Under the pieces are notes generated by a model. The model was not told the origin of the DNA and did not search any database. It worked only from the letters and a program-made list of their open reading frames with translations. Below, piece after piece: positions 18,759 to 25,573 of a stretch of DNA of 45,923 bases (position 1 is the stretch's first letter; each line of letters starts with the position of its first letter). Position numbers and translations under genes: made by a program. Source of the DNA: K189A clade bacterium (GTDB lineage Bacteria; Pseudomonadota; Gammaproteobacteria; Pseudomonadales; Azotimanducaceae); assembly GCA_018607725.1 (NCBI GenBank), contig JABBAY010000071.1, positions 1 to 45,923 on the forward strand. Reading direction: 5' to 3'.

Positions 18759-19190
18759 ATGAAGTCATATCAATTGAGTCGCGCGCGGGGTTTTACCCTG
18801 ATCGAAATCATGGTCGTCGTTGTTATTCTGGGGATTTTGGGTTCCCTGATCGTGCCGAACATCATCGGTCGGCCTGACGAAGCCCGTGTAACCGCTGCCC
18901 GTGCCGATATCGAGGCGATCGGTAATGCCCTTGAGCTCTATCGATTGGATAACGGGGATTACCCCAGCACTGATCAGGGTCTTGAGGCTTTGGTAACCCA
19001 GCCAACAGGCTATCCTGAGCCTAGACGCTGGAATTCTGAGGGCTATTTAAAGAAGCTGCCCATCGATCCTTGGGATGAACCCTATCTGTATTTCAGCGAA
19101 GACCGGACTTTTGAGGTCTACTCACTCGGCTCGGATCGCCAGGAAGGTGGTGAAGGCGTTGATGCAGACCTGCGCTATTCAGAGCTCTAG
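18759..19190 (+). CDS. gspG: Major pseudopilin GspG
   Basis: The 143-residue major pseudopilin has a basic 11-residue leader cleaved by the prepilin peptidase before Phe12 (RARG/FTLIE), with Glu5 of the mature form at residue 16. A hydrophobic helix follows, then the GspG globular domain (YRLDNGDYPSTDQGLEAL and LPIDPWDEPYLY) with the usual C-terminal calcium-loop region (SLGSDRQEGG). The 117-base gap before it contains a perfect TATAAT at 18681-18686, but no matching -35, so a separate pseudopilin promoter is only a possibility. Confidence 0.96.
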   Translation: MKSYQLSRARGFTLIEIMVVVVILGILGSLIVPNIIGRPDEARVTAARADIEAIGNALELYRLDNGDYPSTDQGLEALVTQPTGYPEPRRWNSEGYLKKLPIDPWDEPYLYFSEDRTFEVYSLGSDRQEGGEGVDADLRYSEL

Positions 19191-19722
19191 GTTCAGAGGT
19201 AAGCATGCGGTGCCGCAAGGCAGCGCGGGGTTTACGCTGCTCGAAATACTCATTGTCCTGTTTATTGTCGCTATCATGTCCGGTGTTGTGGTCGCGAATT
19301 TACCGTCCTTTGCCCAGACCGGTGATTTTGACACAGAGACTCGGCGTCTGAAGACATTACTGGATCTGGCGCGGCTGGAGGCCCAGGTTCAGACCAGTGA
19401 ATTCGGGTTTAAACCTGGCCAGCGCGGTTACGAATTTATGTTGTACGACGAATCTCAAGCTAAATGGTTGCCCGTTCAGGCGCGACCATTCAGCCCGCGT
19501 GAACTGGGTGCGGAAATCACCTTGTCGGTCAAAATCGAGGATAACAGCATGCAGTTAGGTGGCGAGCCTTCTACCGGTTCTGCACCGCCAATCTTGATAC
19601 TGTCTAGCGGCGAGATCACGCCATTTGAGCTGACTCTGACCACCGTCGGTGCGGTCTCAAGAACCCTGTTAGCCGATGGCTATAGCGAGCTTCGTTGGCA
19701 AGATGAGGCGCCAGATGCGTAG
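19162..19722 (+). CDS. gspH: Minor pseudopilin GspH
   Basis: The 186-residue minor pseudopilin has cleavage after Gly23 (GSAG/FTLLE) and the usual hydrophobic helix (ILIVLFIVAIMSGVVVANL). I chose ATG 19162 because it has GAAGG five bases upstream and gives a positively charged leader. The alternative GTG at 19210 (AGAGGT nine bases upstream) would give a seven-residue leader lacking basic residues. With the chosen start it overlaps gspG by 29 nt. Confidence 0.85.
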   Translation: MQTCAIQSSRFRGKHAVPQGSAGFTLLEILIVLFIVAIMSGVVVANLPSFAQTGDFDTETRRLKTLLDLARLEAQVQTSEFGFKPGQRGYEFMLYDESQAKWLPVQARPFSPRELGAEITLSVKIEDNSMQLGGEPSTGSAPPILILSSGEITPFELTLTTVGAVSRTLLADGYSELRWQDEAPDA

Positions 19723-20098
19723 TAGACGCGCGGCGGGCTTTACTCTGTTGGAGGTCATGATTGCGTTGGCCGTTTTTGCTGTTGTATCGGCAGCTTTGGT
19801 GCGCAATGCGGCGGTGGCTGTGCGCCAGACCACCATCATCGAGGATCGGTCTTTGGGTATCTGGGTTGCAGAGAATCAGCTTAGCCAAATGCGCATCCAG
19901 GTCAGGTCTGATGAAAATTATCCGTCCTTGGGGACCAATCGGTACGCAGTGAATCTGGCAGACCGCGATTGGGAGGTGGTTGTTAAAATCGCTGCCACCG
20001 AAAATGCTGACATACGCCGAGTCGAAGTTGAAGTCTTTGCTGCTCAGCAGCCAGACCAGGTTCTGGCGGATCTCGCTGGTTTTCTGGGGCGATACTGA
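19715..20098 (+). CDS. gspI: Minor pseudopilin GspI
   Basis: The 127-residue minor pseudopilin has leader MRSRRAAG cleaved before FTLLEVMIALAVFAVVSAAL. The following WVAENQLSQMRIQ is the characteristic GspI block. ATG 19715 (GAGG six bases upstream) is preferred to the two upstream ATGs because it gives the normal length and a short basic leader. It overlaps gspH by 8 nt and gspJ by 1 nt. GspI starts the GspI-J-K tip complex. Confidence 0.92.
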   Translation: MRSRRAAGFTLLEVMIALAVFAVVSAALVRNAAVAVRQTTIIEDRSLGIWVAENQLSQMRIQVRSDENYPSLGTNRYAVNLADRDWEVVVKIAATENADIRRVEVEVFAAQQPDQVLADLAGFLGRY

Positions 20099-20862
20099 TG
20101 CGTACGCGTGCCGGATTTACCTTGCTGGAGGTCTTGGTGGCGATGTCGATATTTTCTGTCATTGGTCTAGGTGCATCTCAGATGCTGCGCAGTATGATTC
20201 AAACTCACGACCGCACCCAGGGACGAATTGAGTCGTTCAGTGGCATGACTCAAGCACTGTTGCTCATGGAGCGGGATCTTACGCAGATCGTGGACCGGCC
20301 CATACGCGGTGAATATGGTGAGCCTCTGCCAAGCCTGATGGTGGCCAGTGGCGTTTACCCCTTAGAGTTCACCCGCACCGGCTGGAACAATCCGTTGAGT
20401 TTACCCCGTAGCGGCTTGCAGCGAGTTGCCTACGAGCTGCTTGAAGATGGTCAACTGGTTCGGCACTTTTGGTTGGTGCTGGATAGAGCCGAGGACTCTA
20501 GTCCCAGGTCGCAGTTCTTGCTGACAGGAATTCGTAATCTGCGGGTCAACCTGGTAGATGAAGAAGGCAATCAAACCGATAGCTGGCCGGACGCAGCAGA
20601 GCCTGGCATGCTGCCTGCCGGCATAGAGATTATCCTGGAGACTGAACAGCTGGGCGAGATTCGGCGGCTGTTTCCCTTGGTTAAGGAGGCCGTTGTTCGT
20701 CAACAGCTGTCGAGCGAAGACGCCACAGAGGATGAGGACGCAGACCCAGAGGACACTGAATCTGATACCGGTGACGACAGCGTTATTGAGCGAGTGCCGG
20801 GGGATAACGAATCACAGGACGATGTGAGTGACACTGATGGGCCAACGGATATTGATCCATGA
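20098..20862 (+). CDS. gspJ: Minor pseudopilin GspJ with acidic C-terminal tail
   Basis: This 254-residue minor pseudopilin has leader MRTRAG cleaved before FTLLEVLVAMSIF. The globular domain has RDLTQIVDRPIR and FTRTGWNNP blocks typical of GspJ. The body ends near residue 205. The last 49 residues are an extra low-complexity tail with 22 Asp/Glu and one basic residue, which family members of about 195-210 residues lack. The tail would be periplasmic; metal or cargo binding are guesses. It starts on the gspI stop (TGATG) and overlaps gspK by 4 nt. Confidence 0.93.
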   Translation: MRTRAGFTLLEVLVAMSIFSVIGLGASQMLRSMIQTHDRTQGRIESFSGMTQALLLMERDLTQIVDRPIRGEYGEPLPSLMVASGVYPLEFTRTGWNNPLSLPRSGLQRVAYELLEDGQLVRHFWLVLDRAEDSSPRSQFLLTGIRNLRVNLVDEEGNQTDSWPDAAEPGMLPAGIEIILETEQLGEIRRLFPLVKEAVVRQQLSSEDATEDEDADPEDTESDTGDDSVIERVPGDNESQDDVSDTDGPTDIDP

Positions 20863-21866
20863 TGAGTAGACTTGCCCAGCGCCAAGGTGGTGTGGCCCTG
20901 ATTTCAGTGCTGCTGATCGTGGTCATCGCGACTGTCCTGGGGGTAGCGATGACCCGTGAGCAAAACTACGCGATTACACGGGCGCGTTTATTCCTGGAGC
21001 AGACTCGGGTCCATCAATATGCCTTAGGCGGCGAGGAGCTGGCGCGTCAAATCTTGCATGCTGACTTCGACAAGTCGCCGCTGAAGGACGCTCTGGGTGA
21101 AGACTGGGCCCAGCAAGATCTGCAGTTCGAGTTCGAAGACGGCGCCGTCGAGTTGCGCATTGAGGATTTGCAGGGACGTTTCAATCTGAACTCGCTGGTG
21201 GAACGCGCCGGTGGCAACAACATGGCACGCATGCGATTCACCAACTTGTTGAACCAGCAGGGTATCGATCCCGCTATTAGCGATCGTCTTATAGACTGGC
21301 TTGATGGTAATCAGGCTGTGGGCACGCTTGGGGCAGAGGACTATGATTATCTTGGCCTGGAAAAGCCCTATCGAACGAGCGGGCAGGCCCTGGCGGATGC
21401 GAGTGAGTTGAGATTGTTGTTGAATATGGATCCCGCGAGCTTGGCAAGGCTCATGCCGCTGGTGACCGCGTTACCAGACCCCGGTTCGACCCTGAACGTC
21501 AATACTGCCAAGCCGGCAGTTTTGCAGGCACTCGTCGCGGATTTAACGCCAGAGGCGGTGGATAGCCTGGCGTTGAGTCGCCAGGACAATGGCGGGTATG
21601 ATACTGTGCAAAGCTTTATGCAAGATGAGTCGCTGGCCGGATATCGAGTGCCGCTGGAGGGAATAGGGGTTGCTTCCAGTTTCTTTCAGGTCAGCATTCG
21701 AGCCCGTTACCAGGCTCGATTCGGTTATCTGACGAGCATTATCCAGCGAGATGTGGGTGATGGCAGCATGCGCGTAATTTATCGCGACATTGGTACCAAG
21801 GTTTACCCTTTTAGCACGAGCGATGCGTTAAGTGATGTCGCCAACAGCGAGGCAGTGGATGGCTGA
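20859..21866 (+). CDS. gspK: Minor pseudopilin GspK
   Basis: The 335-residue large minor pseudopilin caps the pseudopilus tip. The leader ends in QRQGG before VALISVLLIVVIATVL. As normal for GspK, the Glu at mature position 5 is missing. The helical insertion domain (DLQGRFNLNSL, DWLDGNQ, LNVNTAKPAVLQAL) matches GspK. It overlaps gspJ by 4 nt and gspL by 8 nt. Confidence 0.95.
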   Translation: MMSRLAQRQGGVALISVLLIVVIATVLGVAMTREQNYAITRARLFLEQTRVHQYALGGEELARQILHADFDKSPLKDALGEDWAQQDLQFEFEDGAVELRIEDLQGRFNLNSLVERAGGNNMARMRFTNLLNQQGIDPAISDRLIDWLDGNQAVGTLGAEDYDYLGLEKPYRTSGQALADASELRLLLNMDPASLARLMPLVTALPDPGSTLNVNTAKPAVLQALVADLTPEAVDSLALSRQDNGGYDTVQSFMQDESLAGYRVPLEGIGVASSFFQVSIRARYQARFGYLTSIIQRDVGDGSMRVIYRDIGTKVYPFSTSDALSDVANSEAVDG

Positions 21867-23085
21867 AAATATTTATATACGCCTTGCCGGTCAGCGAGCC
21901 GAGTGGCTGATCATGGATCCAGCTGAACAGTATCCGCGGCTGCGAGGCGAGGCGCCCGTTGACGAGCTGGGAGTGCGCCTGGCAGGCATCAACTGGCTCG
22001 GCAGTACGATTGTGCTGCTGCGGGCAGAAGATGTCCTGCTGACCCGGGCAAGCGTGCCCAGTAAGCAAGCACGGCAGATTCTGCAAGCGGTGCCTTTCGC
22101 CGTTGAAGAGCAACTCGCGAGCGAGATTGAAGATTGTCATTTCGCCTTAGGCAATCGTTATGATGGCGGTGAAATCAGTGTCGCGGTTGTTGATCGAAGA
22201 TTGTTTGAACAGGGGCTCGCCGCGCTGCAGGTTGCGAATATCTGGCCTGAAATGGTGCTGGTGGACGTCTTGCAGGTCCCCTTGGACGGCAGTGCGAGCT
22301 TGTTAGTTGATCACGACCGTCTGTTGATTCGCACGGGTGACGGGGCGGGCTTAAGTTTCCCTCTGGATCAGATGGCGCTGGCAATCGGTCTGCTATCTGC
22401 AGCACAGCGCGCCGACCTGGTTATTCGCGTTGCTGCTGAACAGCGTGAGGGGATCAACCTGGCCATTAGCCAGGTCAATGTCGAGTACGACATGACCTGC
22501 AGAGTCGTTGAGTTGGATAGTGACAGTCTGGTTTACCTGTGTCGTGGTCTTGATAGGCAAGGTCTGGACCTGCTTCAGGGTGAATTTCAAGTCAAGCAGC
22601 AGTCAACGGGCACTAGTGGTATCTGGCGCTCGGTAGCCATACTTGGGCTGGTGGCTTTTGTGCTGCACCTGACGGTGTTGTTCGGCCAGGGATTGTACTT
22701 GGATCGTCAGGCTCAGGAGTTTGAGCTTGCGGCTCAACAGCTTTATGCAGAGGTTTTTCCGAATGACAGAAATGTTAATGATGTGCGTCGGCGTTGGCGA
22801 GCCAAGCTCGGCGAGGCTGGCAACAATGGCAGCGGTGACTTTGTATCCCTGTTCTCTGAGGCGGCCAAGAGCTTATCGGGCTCAGACCTCGTGCTGAGTA
22901 ATATCAATTATAACGACAGCCGCGGTGACCTGATTTTGCAAGTCCAGGCTTCGCGCAGTGAAAAAATGGTCGCCTTCGTACAGCAATTGACGGCGCAGGG
23001 TTTAAAGGCTGAGATTGGCACTATCAGCCAGGAAGCGGATCTGGTTAAGGGCAGCGTCAAGATAAAATCTGGGGGGGGCGCCTGA
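21859..23085 (+). CDS. gspL: Type II secretion protein GspL
   Basis: The 408-residue bitopic inner-membrane protein links GspE to GspM. The cytoplasmic actin-like domain (1-250) begins MAENIYIRLAGQRAEWLIMD and includes VPSKQARQILQAVPFAVEEQL. One membrane helix (around 255-280, AILGLVAFVLHLTVLFGQ) precedes a ferredoxin-like periplasmic domain. ATG 21859 has GAGG seven bases upstream and removes nine non-homologous residues. Confidence 0.93.
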   Translation: MAENIYIRLAGQRAEWLIMDPAEQYPRLRGEAPVDELGVRLAGINWLGSTIVLLRAEDVLLTRASVPSKQARQILQAVPFAVEEQLASEIEDCHFALGNRYDGGEISVAVVDRRLFEQGLAALQVANIWPEMVLVDVLQVPLDGSASLLVDHDRLLIRTGDGAGLSFPLDQMALAIGLLSAAQRADLVIRVAAEQREGINLAISQVNVEYDMTCRVVELDSDSLVYLCRGLDRQGLDLLQGEFQVKQQSTGTSGIWRSVAILGLVAFVLHLTVLFGQGLYLDRQAQEFELAAQQLYAEVFPNDRNVNDVRRRWRAKLGEAGNNGSGDFVSLFSEAAKSLSGSDLVLSNINYNDSRGDLILQVQASRSEKMVAFVQQLTAQGLKAEIGTISQEADLVKGSVKIKSGGGA

Positions 23086-23579
23086 TGGCTTTAAGGTCTC
23101 ACCCATTGATCAAAGAGGGGCTCGATCGATATCACGGGTTGCCATTGCGAGATCGCAATGCGATGCGGTTGCTGGCACTGACAATCGTGCTGGTGTTGAT
23201 TTATTTGCTGGTCTGGGCGCCAGTCTATGGGTTCCTCGAGGCGAGTCGAGAGGATCGAGAACGGCAGAATGATTTACTGCAGTATATGTTGAGTACGCAG
23301 GTTCAGGCGCGCACAGCGAGTGGCGCGAGTGTTGGTCTTAAAGGCCAAACCCTGCTGTCACAGATTTCGAGCTCGACGGCGAAGTTCGGGATCAAACCGA
23401 ATCGGCTGCAGCCTGAGGGCAGTGATGCGGTAAGCGTCTGGTTTGACGCGGTGAGTTTCAACGATCTGATTCGCTGGCTTGAGCAACAGCATCTGGAAGG
23501 TATCAGCGTTCGGCAGATTTCGATCGATAAGAGTGAAGAGTCAGGCACCGTCAGCGCACGGGTGGTCTTACATACTTGA
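23085..23579 (+). CDS. gspM: Type II secretion protein GspM
   Basis: The 164-residue protein has a short cytoplasmic N-terminus, one membrane helix (about 28-48, RLLALTIVLVLIYLLVWAPV) and a periplasmic coiled-coil and ferredoxin-like domain. It partners GspL. Its start shares a base with the gspL stop (TGATG). It is the last gsp gene here, with no gspN following. Confidence 0.9.
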   Translation: MALRSHPLIKEGLDRYHGLPLRDRNAMRLLALTIVLVLIYLLVWAPVYGFLEASREDRERQNDLLQYMLSTQVQARTASGASVGLKGQTLLSQISSSTAKFGIKPNRLQPEGSDAVSVWFDAVSFNDLIRWLEQQHLEGISVRQISIDKSEESGTVSARVVLHT

Positions 23580-23642
23580 TGGTGCCGACGTATTTGATGG
23601 TATGAGGCTAAAGGCTCTGATAAAAGCCGCGGAGTAAGGGAT

Positions 23643-24419
23643 ATGGATGAGCAAGCATACGCGCAGTTGTGGCAAGCTGAAGTCGCGGGTCTTCAGCCGC
23701 TAGAGATGGCAGTGGCTGGTGGCCATTTGGCTACCGATCTGGCGCAGGTCTTTATTGCAGGTTATCAGGCAGCGATTCGAGCCAGTTTTGCGCTGAAGGA
23801 TGAGCAGTGGATTGCCTTCGTGGTCTCAGAAGACCGAACACCTGGCAGTCTCCATTCACCAGTGACTTATGATTCGGTGAACGCCACAATCAGTGGCGTT
23901 AAGACTTGGGTCGCGGCGGTAAAGAATCTTAACAGCCTCGTGGTGAAAGTGGGGCAAGGTGATCAGGCGCGATATCTGCATCTACCCGTTGAATTGCCGG
24001 GCTTGCACCTTAAACCTCGGCCGCCAGGGCGATTTCTGGCAGGCCTGAGCCAGGGTAGTGTTGAGTTTGATCAGGTGCCGGTGCTGCCGGAACAACAACT
24101 CGATGCTGGTATGGCTGGTCAATTCAGGTTTCTCGAGTCCTTGTATATCTATGTCGCGTTTCTAGCGTTCATCAAACCCAGGATGACGCAGGTAACCCAG
24201 GTTGATGAATTGCTCAATATGGCAGCTATCCTCGCCGGGGCTGACTTTCAGCTGGCGGTCACGGCGCAGCAATATGCCTTGTTTGATCAGGGTGTGCAGG
24301 ACTGCTTGCGGCAGTTCGAGCGGCACTCTATCCCGGCAGACGAATCCTGGTCGAAGGATCGAGCCCTGATTGAGATGTACTCAAAGGGTATTCAGCAGCA
24401 TGCAAAGCTGACTGAGTAA
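23643..24419 (+). CDS. Acyl-CoA dehydrogenase-like protein, short form
   Basis: I recognise this 258-residue protein only by pattern. VFIAGYQAAIRA, SGVKTWVAAVKNLNSLVVKVG and SVEFDQVPVLPEQQL resemble the mid-region of acyl-CoA dehydrogenases (the beta-domain and the entry to the C-terminal helices). It is far shorter than the 380-residue catalytic enzymes and I cannot place a catalytic Glu. It may be a degenerate or non-catalytic member. It starts 63 bases after gspM on the same strand, but a role in secretion is not implied. GspN was considered and rejected because there is no membrane segment. Confidence 0.55.
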   Translation: MDEQAYAQLWQAEVAGLQPLEMAVAGGHLATDLAQVFIAGYQAAIRASFALKDEQWIAFVVSEDRTPGSLHSPVTYDSVNATISGVKTWVAAVKNLNSLVVKVGQGDQARYLHLPVELPGLHLKPRPPGRFLAGLSQGSVEFDQVPVLPEQQLDAGMAGQFRFLESLYIYVAFLAFIKPRMTQVTQVDELLNMAAILAGADFQLAVTAQQYALFDQGVQDCLRQFERHSIPADESWSKDRALIEMYSKGIQQHAKLTE

Positions 24420-24613
24420 GTCCGCAACCGTTGCGCTGCGTCATTGTCCAATGCATGTTCGAAGGTTAGCCTGAAACATTGGAGGATCATTGCGCGACAC
24501 CCCGCGTTGCTGCAGCGGCATACTGCCATTAAGTAGCTGGCCACCCTCCGCGAGCCATGGTCGGTGGAATGTCGAAAGTCGATTCTGCTAGTCCTTCAAT
24601 AAGGAGTGGTTGG

Positions 24614-24886
24614 ATGGTTTTAGTGAAACGATTAGTGCTGGATATTCTCAAGCCGCATTCCCCTAATAGCCTGGATTTTTGCACCACCCTCGCCGCATCG
24701 GGTGTTGGTATGCAGGTCTCCTGTCGAGTGATGGCAGTAGACGAAAAAACCGAGTCAGTAGAAATTTGTATCGAAGGAGCGGAGCTGTCCTTTGATCAAA
24801 TTGATGAGAGCATCCGCTCCCAGGGTGCCTCCCTGCACAGCATCGACGAAGTCGAGGTTGTCAATGCGGTCGATGGAAACCATTAG
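24614..24886 (+). CDS. DUF211 family protein
   Basis: The 90-residue protein begins with RLVLDILKPHSP and contains VEICIEGAELSFDQIDESI and SIDEVEVV, matching DUF211 (PF02680), a small ferredoxin-like family best known from archaea and of unknown function. ATG 24614 is fixed by AAGGAG seven bases upstream. The next gene is a VIT1/CCC1-like membrane protein 11 bases later, and then a P-type cation ATPase, so a role in metal handling is an inference from context. Confidence 0.85.
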   Translation: MVLVKRLVLDILKPHSPNSLDFCTTLAASGVGMQVSCRVMAVDEKTESVEICIEGAELSFDQIDESIRSQGASLHSIDEVEVVNAVDGNH

Positions 24887-24897
24887 GGCCCTGTCCT

Positions 24898-25497
24898 ATG
24901 AAGTTGTCGGCCCGGATTAGACTAATTGGCGAGCATACTCGATCGCTATCGATAGCCAGACGTTACTTCGTCGTCAACGGTTTCGACGGTGCCTTAACGA
25001 TGTTGGGTATTATCGTTGGTTTCTATCATTCGAACCCCGGTCCACCTGATGCAGCCGCATTGACGGTCATCGTCAGCGCCTGTCTTGGTGCTGCCATAGC
25101 GCTAGGAGCCAGTGGCTTGAGTAGTGCCTATATCAGCGAGTCCGCTGAACAAAGAGCCGAATTGCAAGAACTTGAGGCGGCAATGGTGCTGGACCTTCAT
25201 GGGTCGTCTCCGAGTCTCGCGGCTCGATGGGGCCCATGGTTGGTTGCCTTGGTGAATGGCCTTGCGCCATTACTGATCTCGCTGTTCATCTTGCTGCCGT
25301 TGTTGCTGCCCGAGACGTTCAGCCTGTTACGGGCAAACGTTCTGGAAACTGCCATATTGTTAGGACTTGGTGCCATATTCTTGCTGGGTATTTTTCTCGG
25401 CAGTATCAGTGGCCACTTCTGGCTGTTCTCTGGGTTGCGTACATTGGTCATCGCGATAGCGACCAGTGGCGTCATCATTCTGTGTACACCGAATTAA
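24898..25497 (+). CDS. VIT1/CCC1-like membrane protein (TIGR00267-type)
   Basis: The 199-residue protein has five predicted membrane helices (about 24-43, 54-75, 113-137, 149-169 and 178-196). It opens with the VIT/CCC1 signature RYFVVNGFDGALTMLGIIVGF (Asp30 on helix 1). A Glu-rich amphipathic stretch after helix 2 (80-93, with five Glu) corresponds to the metal-binding region of vacuolar iron/manganese transporters. Such proteins export Fe2+ or Mn2+ from the cytoplasm. The substrate is not proven here. It lies between DUF211 and the P2 ATPase. Confidence 0.8.
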   Translation: MKLSARIRLIGEHTRSLSIARRYFVVNGFDGALTMLGIIVGFYHSNPGPPDAAALTVIVSACLGAAIALGASGLSSAYISESAEQRAELQELEAAMVLDLHGSSPSLAARWGPWLVALVNGLAPLLISLFILLPLLLPETFSLLRANVLETAILLGLGAIFLLGIFLGSISGHFWLFSGLRTLVIAIATSGVIILCTPN

Positions 25498-25573
25498 TGG
25501 CTGTGGTTATTCTCAATAGTCTGTTGCGGTGCACTGTCGTTACGCGAGACGACCGAATCGAGGTGTTGGTGAG

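Noticed and set aside
23643-24419. GspN
   Set aside because: The position after gspM fits, but there is no membrane anchor and the sequence resembles an acyl-CoA dehydrogenase segment.
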